From contig NZ_SSOJ01000166.1 of NCBI RefSeq assembly GCF_029871205.1, forward strand, positions 59,478 through 123,477: a DNA stretch of 64,000 bases. The letters run 5' to 3'. The stretch comes from Pseudomonas sp. BN417. GTDB lineage: Bacteria; Pseudomonadota; Gammaproteobacteria; Pseudomonadales; Pseudomonadaceae. Shown one piece after another: positions 29,451 to 37,151 of the stretch; position 1 is the stretch's first letter; each line of letters opens with the position of its first letter. The translations under genes were made by a program, and so were the position numbers. The notes beneath the pieces are model-generated. The model did no database searches and was not told where the DNA came from. It was given only the letters and a program-made list of their open reading frames with translations.

Positions 29451-30539
29451 TTACTTGTCCCCCTTCTTCACCAGGCCGATCAGGCCCCTGGGCAGGTACA
29501 GCGTGACCAGGATGAACAGGGCGCCGAGGAAGAACAGCCAGTACTCCGGGAAGGCCACGGTGAACCAGCTCTTCATGCCGTTCACCAGGCCGGCGCCGAG
29601 CAGCGGGCCGATCAGCGAACCGCGCCCGCCCAAGGCGACCCACACGGCCGCCTCGATGGAGTTGGTGGGCGACATCTCGCTGGGGTTGATGATGCCCACC
29701 TGCGGCACGTAGAGCGCGCCGGCCAGGCCGCAGAGCACGGCCGACAGCACCCAGATGAAGAGCTTGTAGCCGCGTGGGTCGTAGCCACAGAACATCAGGC
29801 GGTTCTCGGCGTCGCGCAGGGCGGTGAGCACCCGGCCGAACTTGCTTCGCGCAAGGTGCCAGCCGAGCAGCAGGCTGCCCATCAGCAGCGCCACGGTGGC
29901 GAGGAACAGCACGGCGCGGGTGCCCGGCGCGGTGATGTCGAAGCCGAGGATGCGGCGGAAGTCGGTGAAGCCGTTGTTGCCGCCGAAGCCGGTCTCGTTG
30001 CGGAAGAACAGCAGCATGCCGGCGAAGGTCAGGGCCTGGGTCATGATCGAGAAGTACACGCCCTTGATCCGCGAGCGGAAGGCGAAGAAGCCGAACACCA
30101 GGGCCAGCAGTCCCGGCGTCAGCACCACCAGGCACAGCGCCCAGAGAAAGTGCTGGGTGCCGGCCCAGTACCAGGGCAGCTCGGTCCAGGCGAGGAAGCT
30201 CATGAAGGCCGGCAGGCCGCTGCCCGCCGCCTCGCGCATCAGGTACATGCCCATGGCGTAGCCGCCGAGGGCGAAGAACAGCCCGTGGCCGAGGGACAGC
30301 AGTCCCGCGTAGCCCCAGACCAGGTCCAGGGCCAGCGCCACTATGGCGTAGCAGAGGATCTTGCCCACCAGGGTCAGGGTGTAGGCCGAGACCTGCAGCG
30401 GGTTGTCGGCCGGCAGCAGGTGCAGCAGCGGCAGGGCCAGCAGGACCGCCAGCACCAGGGTGCCGATGGCCAGTGAGGTGCGCGGGCCGAGGGTGGCCGT
30501 GGTGCGGGCGAGCAGGGTCTGGTTGAGTGGTTGCGTCAT
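29451..30539 (-). CDS. urtC: Urea ABC transporter permease UrtC
   Basis: A 362-residue LivM-like permease. Hydrophobic segments run throughout, with the family blocks ALALDLVWGYAGLLSLGHGLFFALGGYAMGMYLM and KFGRVLTALRDAENRLMFCGYDPRGYKLFIWVLSA (ATPase-coupling loop), then ALGGRGSLIGPLLGAGLVNG. It pairs with UrtB. Start overlaps the urtB stop by one base (TGATG), and its stop abuts urtD. Confidence 0.94.
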   Translation of the reverse strand: MTQPLNQTLLARTTATLGPRTSLAIGTLVLAVLLALPLLHLLPADNPLQVSAYTLTLVGKILCYAIVALALDLVWGYAGLLSLGHGLFFALGGYAMGMYLMREAAGSGLPAFMSFLAWTELPWYWAGTQHFLWALCLVVLTPGLLALVFGFFAFRSRIKGVYFSIMTQALTFAGMLLFFRNETGFGGNNGFTDFRRILGFDITAPGTRAVLFLATVALLMGSLLLGWHLARSKFGRVLTALRDAENRLMFCGYDPRGYKLFIWVLSAVLCGLAGALYVPQVGIINPSEMSPTNSIEAAVWVALGGRGSLIGPLLGAGLVNGMKSWFTVAFPEYWLFFLGALFILVTLYLPRGLIGLVKKGDK

Positions 30540-32113
30540 CAGTCGATCACCCTGCCTTTTAACGCGAAGAGACCCTGGGGCCGCTTCTGGATGAAGAGGA
30601 TGATCAGCGCCAGGATCAGGATCTTGCCCAGCACGGCGCCGATCGAAGGTTCGAGGATCTTGTTCGCCACGCCCAGGCCGAAGGCGGCCATCACGCTGCC
30701 GGCGAGCTGGCCGACGCCGCCCAGCACCACCACCAGGAAGGAGTCGATGATGTAGCCCTGGCCGAGGTCGGGGCCGACGTTGCCGATCTGCGACAGGGCC
30801 ACGCCGCCGAGGCCGGCTATCCCTGAGCCGAGGCCGAAGGCGAGCATGTCCACGCGCCCGGTGGGCACGCCGCAGCAGGCGGCCATGTTGCGGTTCTGGG
30901 TGACGGCGCGGACGTTCAGGCCGAGGCGCGTCCTGTTCAGCAGCAGCCAGGTGAGGGCCACCACGAACAGGGCGAAGCCGATGATCACGATGCGGTTGTA
31001 GGGCAGCACCAGGTTGGGCAGCACCTGGATACCGCCGGAGAGCCAGGCCGGGTTGGCCACTTCGACGTTTTGCGCGCCGAAGATCACCCGCACCAGCTGG
31101 ATCAGGATCAGGCTGATGCCCCAGGTGGCCAGCAGGGTTTCCAGCGGACGGCCGTAGAGGTGGCGGATCACCGTGCGCTCCAGGGCCATGCCGATCAGCG
31201 CGGTGACGATGAAAGCCGCCGGCAGCGCCACCAGCGGGTAGAGCGCGAGCAGTTCGGGCGCCAGGCGCTGGAAGCCCAGTTGCACCAGGTAGGTGGTGTA
31301 GGCGCCAAGCATCAGCATCTCGCCGTGGGCCATGTTGATCACCCCCAGCAGGCCGAAGGTGATGGCCAGGCCGAGGGCCGCCAACAGCAGGATCGAGCCC
31401 AGGGACAGACCGCTGAAGGCCTGGCCGAGCAACTCTCCGACCAATAGCCGGCGCTTGACCTGGGCCAGGCTGGTTTCGGCGGCGGTGCGCACCGCGGCGT
31501 CGGTTTCCACTGCCGGGTCGAGCAGGGCTTCGAGGCGGGTGCGAGCCAGCGGATCGCCGGTTTCGCCGAGCAGGCGCACGGCGTTGAGGCGGATCGCCGG
31601 ATCGGGGTCCACCAGTTGCAGATTGGCCAGGGCCAGGGAGAGGGCGTCGCGCACGCCGGCATCTTCCTCGGCGACCAGGCGGCCGTTGAGCAGGGCCAGC
31701 TGCGCTGGCTTGGCGCTTTTCTGCAACTGGCGGGCGGCTTCCAGGCGGATGGCGGGTTCGGCGGCGAGCAACTGGTGGCTGGCCTGGGCGGTGATCAGCA
31801 GGCCGCGCAGGCGGTTGTTCAGGCGCAGTTTCTTCGGTGTGCCGCTGGGGGCGGCATCACCTTCGGCAGCGTGGAAGGCGCCGTCTTGCTCGATGAAGGC
31901 CTGCTTGGCGTCGATGGAGAGGCGGCCTTGTTGCAGGGCGTCCAGCAAGGGCTGGCGCGCGGCGTCGGGCTCAGCGGCCCAGTGTTCCAGCAGCTTGGCC
32001 TGTTGCGCTGGGTTGGCGGCGGCGAAGTCGTTGGCGTCGCCGGCCTGGGCTGTTAGCGGCAGGAGCAGCGTGAGGGCGAGGAGTATTCGGAGGAGGGCAG
32101 TGGGCATGCGCAA
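30539..32113 (-). CDS. urtB: Urea ABC transporter permease UrtB
   Basis: A 524-residue permease of the long UrtB form. Residues 1-24 are a signal peptide (LLRILLALTLLLPLTAQA). Residues about 25-225 are a periplasmic helical domain with HEAT-like repeats (EAARQLQKSAKPAQLALL, NAVRLLGETGDPLARTRLEALLD). The LivH-like membrane domain follows from about 235 (SLGSILLLAALGLAITFGLLGVINMAHGEMLMLGAYTTY). The extra N-terminal domain is typical of UrtB; its role is unknown. A 145-base gap with a large palindrome separates it from urtA. Confidence 0.93.
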   Translation of the reverse strand: MRMPTALLRILLALTLLLPLTAQAGDANDFAAANPAQQAKLLEHWAAEPDAARQPLLDALQQGRLSIDAKQAFIEQDGAFHAAEGDAAPSGTPKKLRLNNRLRGLLITAQASHQLLAAEPAIRLEAARQLQKSAKPAQLALLNGRLVAEEDAGVRDALSLALANLQLVDPDPAIRLNAVRLLGETGDPLARTRLEALLDPAVETDAAVRTAAETSLAQVKRRLLVGELLGQAFSGLSLGSILLLAALGLAITFGLLGVINMAHGEMLMLGAYTTYLVQLGFQRLAPELLALYPLVALPAAFIVTALIGMALERTVIRHLYGRPLETLLATWGISLILIQLVRVIFGAQNVEVANPAWLSGGIQVLPNLVLPYNRIVIIGFALFVVALTWLLLNRTRLGLNVRAVTQNRNMAACCGVPTGRVDMLAFGLGSGIAGLGGVALSQIGNVGPDLGQGYIIDSFLVVVLGGVGQLAGSVMAAFGLGVANKILEPSIGAVLGKILILALIILFIQKRPQGLFALKGRVID

Positions 32114-32170
32114 ATCCTTGGGATTCCACTGGTGTGTCAGTCAGGTTGAGGAATGTGCCGGATGACACAG

Positions 32171-32219
32171 CCCTCCCCCCTAACCCCTCTCCCTCCGGGA
32201 GAGGGGTTAGGGGGGAGGG
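32171..32219. repeat. 23-base-arm perfect palindrome between urtA and urtB
   Basis: Two perfectly complementary 23-base C-rich and G-rich arms (32171-32193, 32197-32219) with a three-base loop. The core CCCCTCTCCC/GGGAGAGGGG is the same as in the palindrome after livF. It sits between a binding-protein gene and its permease genes, where a structure can lower downstream expression. Confidence 0.85.
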
Positions 32220-32258
32220 ATGCCAGGCCGGGCTCGGATTCCCCAGGCGTCATTCAGC

Positions 32259-33524
32259 TCAATTGCTCTTCACCGCATAGTCCGGCTTCTTGTCGTTGCC
32301 AGGGATGAAGGGGCTCCAGGGCTGGGCGCGCAGCGGGCCTTCGGTTTGCCAGACCACCGAGAACTGACCGTCTTCCTGGATCTCGCCGATCATCACTGGC
32401 TTGTGCAGGTGGTGGTTGGTCTTGTCCATGGTCAGGGTGTAGCCCGACGGCGCGGCGAAGCTCTGGCCGGCCAGGGCTTCGCGGACCTTGCTCACGTCGG
32501 TGGTGCCGGCCTTTTCCACGGCCTGGGCCCACATGTGGATGCCGACGTAGGTGGCCTCCATCGGGTCGTTGGTCACCGCGGTCTGGTAGTTGGGCAGGTT
32601 CTTGGCCTTGGCGTAGGCCTTCCACTGCTCGACGAACTTGCCGTTGACCGGGTTATCCACCGACTCGAAGTAGTTCCAGGCGGCCAGGTGGCCCACCAGC
32701 GGTTTGGTGTCGATGCCGCGCAGTTCCTCTTCGCCCACCGAGAAGGCCACCACCGGCACGTCGGTGGCTTCCAGGCCCTGGTTGGCCAGTTCCTTGTAGA
32801 AGGGCACGTTGGAGTCGCCGTTGACGGTGGAGATCACCGCGGTCTTTCCGCCGGCGGAGAACTTCTTGATGTTGGCGACTATGGTCTGGTAGTCGCTGTG
32901 GCCGAAGGGGGTGTAGACCTCTTCGATGTCCTTGTCGGCCACGCCCTTGCTGTGCAGGAAGCTGCGCAGGATCTTGTTGGTGGTGCGCGGGTAGACGTAG
33001 TCGGTACCCAGCAGGAAGAAGCGCTTGGCGCTGCCGCCGTCTTCGCTCATCAGGTATTCCACCGCCGGGATGGCCTGTTGGTTCGGCGCGGCGCCGGTGT
33101 AGAAGACGTTGGGCGAGAGTTCTTCACCCTCGTACTGCACCGGGTAGAAGAGCAGGCCGTTGAGTTCCTCGAAGACCGGCAGCACGGATTTGCGCGATAC
33201 CGAGGTCCAGCAGCCGAAGACCACGTCCACCTTGTCCTTGGTCAGTAGCTGGCGCGCCTTCTCGGCGAACAGCGGCCAGTTGGAGGCCGGGTCCACCACC
33301 ACCGGTTCCAGCTGCTTGCCGTTGACCCCGCCCTTGGCGTTGATCTCTTCGATGGTCATCAGCGCCATGTCTTTCAGCGAGGTTTCGGAGATCGCCATGG
33401 TGCCGGAGAGCGAATGCAGGATACCGACCTTGATGGTCTCGGCCGCCTGGATGCTCCAGGACATGCCCATGGCGGCGATGGACGCGGAAAGGGTGAAGGC
33501 CTTGATCAGGCTGCGACGTTGCAT
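32259..33524 (-). CDS. urtA: Urea ABC transporter substrate-binding protein UrtA
   Basis: A 421-residue periplasmic urea-binding protein. Residues 1-28 contain a twin-Arg-like start (MQRRSLIKAFTLSASIAAMGMSWSIQAA). The mature part opens ETIKVGILHSLSGTMAISETSLKDMALMTIEEINAKGGVNGK and contains FGCWTSVSRKSVLPVFEELNGLLFYPVQYEGEE, a phrase diagnostic for UrtA over amide-binding FmdD-type proteins. It begins 85 bases after the gntR stop and leads the urtABCDE genes. Confidence 0.95.
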   Translation of the reverse strand: MQRRSLIKAFTLSASIAAMGMSWSIQAAETIKVGILHSLSGTMAISETSLKDMALMTIEEINAKGGVNGKQLEPVVVDPASNWPLFAEKARQLLTKDKVDVVFGCWTSVSRKSVLPVFEELNGLLFYPVQYEGEELSPNVFYTGAAPNQQAIPAVEYLMSEDGGSAKRFFLLGTDYVYPRTTNKILRSFLHSKGVADKDIEEVYTPFGHSDYQTIVANIKKFSAGGKTAVISTVNGDSNVPFYKELANQGLEATDVPVVAFSVGEEELRGIDTKPLVGHLAAWNYFESVDNPVNGKFVEQWKAYAKAKNLPNYQTAVTNDPMEATYVGIHMWAQAVEKAGTTDVSKVREALAGQSFAAPSGYTLTMDKTNHHLHKPVMIGEIQEDGQFSVVWQTEGPLRAQPWSPFIPGNDKKPDYAVKSN

Positions 33525-33609
33525 GGGGCGCTCTCCATTCTTTGCAAGTATTTGAAATGACTGCGTTTATTGGTCTGTTGTCCGGGCAGTTTTCAAAGGG
33601 TCTTCCACG

Positions 33610-34326
33610 TCACCCTTGGGCTGGCTGCGGTCTCTGCCGCGCGCTGTGCAACATGTGCAGGGTGATCTTGCGTACTTCGGCCTTGCTCGTTTCGATATGG
33701 GTCCTCAGCAATTGCTGTGCCTCTTCGCAGTTCCGCTCGCCGATGGCCTGCAAAATCGCCTGGTGTTCGGCGTAGGTGGCCTCGATTCGCGCGTCCTGGG
33801 TGAAGTCCAGGCGGCGGATGATGCGGATCTTTTCGCTGACTTCACGGTGGATGCGTGCCATCTCGCGATTGCCCGCCGCCTCCACCAGTTGGCAGTGGAA
33901 TTCCTCGTCCAGGCGCGACACCTCGGGGCCGTCGTCCAGTCGCGGTTGCACCATCCAGGTGCGACGGAGCCGTTGCAGTGCTTCGAGTTGCGCAGCGCTG
34001 GGGCGCGCGCAGAGGCGGCGCAGCGCTTCCAGTTCGAGGACGATGCGCAGCTCGTACAACTCCTCGAAATGTTCGAAGTCGAAGGCCTTCACCTGCCAGC
34101 CGCTGCGAAAGCGCACTTCCAGGTAGCCCTCGCGCTCCAGGCGATGCAGGGCCTGGCGCACCGGAGTACGGCTGGCGGCCATGCGCTCGGCCACGTCGCC
34201 TTCGCTGAAACGGTCGCCGGGCAGCAGGCGGAATTCACTGATCTCGGCCTTGAGCCGGGCGTAGATGCGTCCGGCCAGGCTCTCGGGGTGCTGGCGACGC
34301 CCGCTGCTGGTGCCGGCGAGTTGCAT
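33610..34326 (-). CDS. GntR/FadR-type (FCD domain) transcriptional regulator
   Basis: A 238-residue GntR regulator. The ATG at 34326 starts MQLAGTSSGRRQHPESLAGRIYARLKAEISEFRLLPGDRFSEGDVAERMAASRTPVRQALHRLEREGYLEV, the winged helix-turn-helix. The C-terminal FCD ligand domain has metal-site histidines likely in DEEFHCQLVEAAGN, YAEHQAIL and LRTHIETS. It is the gene just upstream of urtA on the same strand and the best candidate local regulator of the urea genes; the effector is unknown. Its ATG lies two bases after the stop of a broken allophanate hydrolase-like reading frame. Confidence 0.83.
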   Translation of the reverse strand: MQLAGTSSGRRQHPESLAGRIYARLKAEISEFRLLPGDRFSEGDVAERMAASRTPVRQALHRLEREGYLEVRFRSGWQVKAFDFEHFEELYELRIVLELEALRRLCARPSAAQLEALQRLRRTWMVQPRLDDGPEVSRLDEEFHCQLVEAAGNREMARIHREVSEKIRIIRRLDFTQDARIEATYAEHQAILQAIGERNCEEAQQLLRTHIETSKAEVRKITLHMLHSARQRPQPAQG

Positions 34327-34328
34327 GC

Positions 34329-34485
34329 TCAGCGCTGCTGGCTGGCGATGAAGGCGTGCCAGTCGCCGAATCCGGTGATGTCGCGGGCGCCATCCAGGGC
34401 GTAGGGCTCGCAGATGAAGCCTTTCACCCAGCGGCCGTCTTCCAGCTGCAGGTTGGGGGCGAATGGGGTGGTTCCGGTCGCAGGT
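34329..34485 (-). pseudogene. Remnant of an allophanate hydrolase C-terminus
   Basis: An open frame whose last ~45 residues (FAPNLQLEDGRWVKGFICEPYALDGARDITGFGDWHAFIAS) look like the extreme C-terminus of an AtzF-type allophanate hydrolase, as I recall that family. The frame upstream runs straight into a family II REP element (34498-34564), which supplies the first about 20 codons; the amidase domain and the rest are gone. Its stop lies two bases before the gntR ATG, the spacing of an operon gene. Allophanate hydrolase splits allophanate to ammonia and CO2 in the urea carboxylase pathway. I read this as a deletion scar; the alternative, a real 71-residue protein, is unlikely. Confidence 0.6.
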
Positions 34486-34497
34486 TGGTGCGTGTCC

Positions 34498-34564
34498 GTA
34501 GGGGGATAGCGCTCTTTTATCCACCATTGCGGTGGAAATCCCACAGGTGGATTTCCACCCTACG
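34498..34564. repeat. REP-like palindrome, family II
   Basis: GTAGGGGGATAGCG... facing GATTTCCACCCTACG, with inner arms TATCCACCATTGCGGTGGAAAT. It abuts the truncated allophanate hydrolase remnant and may mark the deletion end point. Confidence 0.78.
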
Positions 34565-34575
34565 GCATGCCCGCG

Positions 34576-35172
34576 TCAGAGCACGAGGTAGTTCTTCACC
34601 CCGGTGAAGATGATCTGTGCGGCCAGGGCGCAGACGAACAGGCCCATCAGCCGGCTGACGATCTGCAGGCCCTGGTCGCCGAGGATGCGTTCGATGCGGT
34701 CGGACAGGTAGAGGATCGCTCCCACCGTGGCGCTGGCGATGGCAATGGCGATCAGCGCGGTGAGCTTGTCGTTCCAGTGCACGTGGCCCGCGCCCATCAC
34801 CAGCATGGCGCCGATGGTGCCGGGGCCGACGGTGAGGGGGATGGTCAGCGGCACTATGGTGACGTCCTGCTGCACGTTGTCGGCCTGCACCGCCGACTTG
34901 CCCTGGGCCATGCCGAGGGCGGAGATGAACAGCACGGTGCCGGCGCCGATGCGGAAGGCATCGATGGTGATGCCGAAGACGTTGAAGATGGCCTGGCCGA
35001 ACAGGTAGAGCAGGGCGCTGGCCACCAGGGTGCCGAGGGCGACCTTCCAGGCGAGCTTCTTGCGTTCCTTCACCGTGTGGCCGCGGGTCAGGCCGATGAA
35101 GCAGGAGAGCACGAAGAAGGGGCTGTAGAGCACCAGCATCTTCAGGTACAGACTGGAAAGGCTTTCAAGCAT
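34576..35172 (-). CDS. MarC-family membrane protein
   Basis: A 198-residue integral membrane protein with about six hydrophobic segments. Family text includes YSPFFVLSCFIGLTRGHTVKERKKLAWKVALGTLVASALLYLFGQAIFNVFGITIDAFRIGAGTVLFISALGM and VTIVPLTIPLTVGPGTIGAMLVMG. MarC proteins were once linked to multiple antibiotic resistance, but a direct role was not confirmed. Single gene, divergent from the Gly-Gly/propeller pair. Confidence 0.88.
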   Translation of the reverse strand: MLESLSSLYLKMLVLYSPFFVLSCFIGLTRGHTVKERKKLAWKVALGTLVASALLYLFGQAIFNVFGITIDAFRIGAGTVLFISALGMAQGKSAVQADNVQQDVTIVPLTIPLTVGPGTIGAMLVMGAGHVHWNDKLTALIAIAIASATVGAILYLSDRIERILGDQGLQIVSRLMGLFVCALAAQIIFTGVKNYLVL

Positions 35173-35315
35173 GGTGGGGGCATCCGTTCGTCGCTACCAG
35201 GACCGCCTGCTCAGTGTAGAGGCTGCCCTGCCGTTGGGCGCACAACTATAACCGCACCGCCGGGCTCGGCTATACCTTCCCCCACTGGGGCGTCTTGCCG
35301 CGCAGGGAACTGTCC

Positions 35316-35585
35316 ATGGCGCATATCAGCTTCACTCCCAACTTGCAGCGTCACCTCGACGTGCCCGAGCTGGATGTCGCGGCCGCCACCGTGGCCGCCG
35401 CCCTGGACGCGGCCTTCGTCGCCAATCCGCGCCTGCGCAGTTACCTGCTTGACGACCAGGGGCGCCTGCGCCGGCATGTGGCGATCTTCGTCGATGCCCA
35501 GCAAGTGAATGACCGCCGCCGGTTGAGCGATCCGGTGGGGCCGGCCAGCGACATCTTCGTCGTCCAGGCGCTGTCCGGCGGCTGA
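35316..35585 (+). CDS. MoaD/ThiS-like ubiquitin-fold protein with C-terminal Gly-Gly
   Basis: An 89-residue small protein. I used the ATG at 35316 (MAHISFTPNLQRHLDVPELDVAAATVAAALDAAF); an in-frame ATG 21 bases upstream is possible. The pattern of an acidic linker, the helix TVAAALDAAFVANPRLRSYLLDDQGRLRRHVAIFVDAQQV, and DIFVVQALSGG at the end matches the beta-grasp sulfur carriers MoaD and ThiS. The protein ends exactly in Gly-Gly, the residue pair activated by adenylation. No E1-like, moaE, thiG or JAB peptidase gene is adjacent. It is followed 20 bases later by a propeller gene, so a role outside molybdopterin or thiamine synthesis is possible. Confidence 0.75.
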   Translation: MAHISFTPNLQRHLDVPELDVAAATVAAALDAAFVANPRLRSYLLDDQGRLRRHVAIFVDAQQVNDRRRLSDPVGPASDIFVVQALSGG

Positions 35586-35605
35586 GACGGGACAAGGAGA
35601 AGGAC

Positions 35606-36688
35606 ATGAGCCGATGCATCCATGTAGCGACCCGAAAGGGCCTGCTGCGTTTCGAGCCGCAGGGAGGCAGCTGGCGCCTGGCGCGCCAGGACTTCCTGGG
35701 CGAGCCGGTGAGCATGCTGCTGGCCGACCCGCGCGACGGCCACCTCTACGCGGCCCTGCACCTGGGCCACTTCGGACCCAAACTGTGGCGCTCGGCGGAC
35801 GCCGGGGAAAACTGGGAGGAAATCCCCGCACCGGCTTTCGCACCCGCCGCCGAAGGCGAGGAGGGGCCGTCTGTGGAAATGATCTGGTGCCTGGAGCCGG
35901 GTGGCCCGGACCAGCCCGGTACGCTCTGGGCCGGCACCCTTCCCGGCGGCCTGTTCCGCTCCCGCGACCACGGCAATTCCTGGGCGCTGGTGGACAGCCT
36001 CTGGCAGCGCCCGGAGCGGGCGAACTGGTTCGGCGGCGGCTATGACCAGCCGGGCATCCATTCCATCTGCGTCGATCCGCGCAATAGTCGCCACCTGACC
36101 CTGGCCGTGTCCTGCGGCGGTGTCTGGCACAGCGAGGACGAGGGCGCCAGCTGGAACTACCGCACCCGCGGCATGCGTGCCGCCTATATGCCGCCGGAGC
36201 GCGCCGAGGAGCCGGACATCCAGGACCCGCACCGGATGGTGGCCTGCCCGGCGGACCCGGAGCGGCTCTGGGTGCAACATCACAACGGCATTTTCGTCAG
36301 TTCGGACCGCGGGCTGAACTGGCGTGAAGTGCAGCAGGCCGGGCCGTCCACCTTCGGCTTCGCCGTGGCGGTGCACCCGGCCGACCCGGACTGCGCCTGG
36401 TTCGTACCGGCGGTGAAGGACGAATGCCGGGTGCCGGCGGACCAGCGCCTGCGGGTGACCCGTACCCGCGACGGTGGCCGGAGTTTCGATGTGCTGGAGC
36501 AGGGCCTGCCACAGCAGCTCTGCTATGACCTGGTGTACCGCCATGGGCTGGATGTGGATGCCAGCGGGCAACGCCTGGTGATGGGCTCGACCACCGGTCA
36601 CCTGTGGGTCTCGGAGGACCAGGGGGGCAGCTGGAGCCTGGTGGCCGGATACCTGCCGCCGATCTTTGCGGTGCGGTTCGGAGAGTAG
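35606..36688 (+). CDS. BNR/Asp-box beta-propeller protein (sialidase-like fold)
   Basis: A 360-residue protein with repeated Asp-box motifs: LWRSADAGENWEEI, LFRSRDHGNSWALV, VWHSEDEGASWNYR, IFVSSDRGLNWREV, VTRTRDGGRSFDVL and LWVSEDQGGSWSLV. These are S-x-D-x-G-x-x-W turns of a six- or seven-bladed propeller related to sialidases and the VPS10 group. No signal peptide is visible, so it is probably cytoplasmic, and sialidase catalytic residues are not evident. The ATG follows AAGGAGAAGGAC. It lies 20 bases after the Gly-Gly protein gene and almost surely shares its transcript. Confidence 0.8.
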   Translation: MSRCIHVATRKGLLRFEPQGGSWRLARQDFLGEPVSMLLADPRDGHLYAALHLGHFGPKLWRSADAGENWEEIPAPAFAPAAEGEEGPSVEMIWCLEPGGPDQPGTLWAGTLPGGLFRSRDHGNSWALVDSLWQRPERANWFGGGYDQPGIHSICVDPRNSRHLTLAVSCGGVWHSEDEGASWNYRTRGMRAAYMPPERAEEPDIQDPHRMVACPADPERLWVQHHNGIFVSSDRGLNWREVQQAGPSTFGFAVAVHPADPDCAWFVPAVKDECRVPADQRLRVTRTRDGGRSFDVLEQGLPQQLCYDLVYRHGLDVDASGQRLVMGSTTGHLWVSEDQGGSWSLVAGYLPPIFAVRFGE

Positions 36689-36690
36689 GG

Positions 36691-37137
36691 CAGGCCTGCG
36701 GCCTGCATAGCGAATGAATTCGCCCCCACAGGAAGGGCACCAAGTCCCGGCTTGCACGGTCAGCCCCCTCTCCCACTTGCGGGAGAGGGTTGGGGAGAGG
36801 GCTGTTGGGGTCGGCAGGGAGTTGGCGGGCAGGCCTGCGGCCTGCATAGCGAATGAATTCACCCCCCACAGGAAGGGCACCAAGTCCCGGCTTGTACGGT
36901 CAGCCCCTCTCCCGCATGCGGGAGAGGGTTGGGGAGAGGGCTGTTGGGGTCGGCAGGGAGTTGGCGGGCAGGCCTGCGGCCTGCTTGGCGAATGAATTCG
37001 CCCCTACAGGAAGGGCACCAAGTCCCGGCTTGTACGGTCAGCCCCTCTCGAGGGTTGGGGAGAGGGCTGTTGGGGTCGGCAGGGAGTTGGAGGGCAGGCC
37101 TGCGGCCTGCTTGGCGAATGAATTCACCCCTCACAGG
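36691..37137. repeat. Tandem array of ~139-base composite repeats (REP III plus GGGAGAGGG hairpin)
   Basis: Unit starts at 36691, 36830, 36969 and 37095: three spacings of 139, 139 and 126 bases, then a partial fourth unit. Each unit joins a family III end (GCGAATGAATTCGCCCC) to a CCTCTCCCGCATGCGGGAGAGG-type hairpin and a CTGTTGGGGTCGGCAGGGAG spacer. The third unit has lost 13 bases, removing its hairpin. The array fills the 463-base gap between the propeller gene and retS; open frames running through it are by-products of the repeat. Confidence 0.9.
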
Positions 37138-37151
37138 TTGTTCGGACGCCG

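Noticed and set aside
28662..30476. 604-codon open frame antisense to urtD and urtC
   Set aside because: His/Gln/Glu/Arg-rich shadow of two well-defined transporter genes.
36691..37137. CRISPR array
   Set aside because: Unit length is about 139 bases with near-identical whole units; there are no short repeats with unique spacers and no cas genes.
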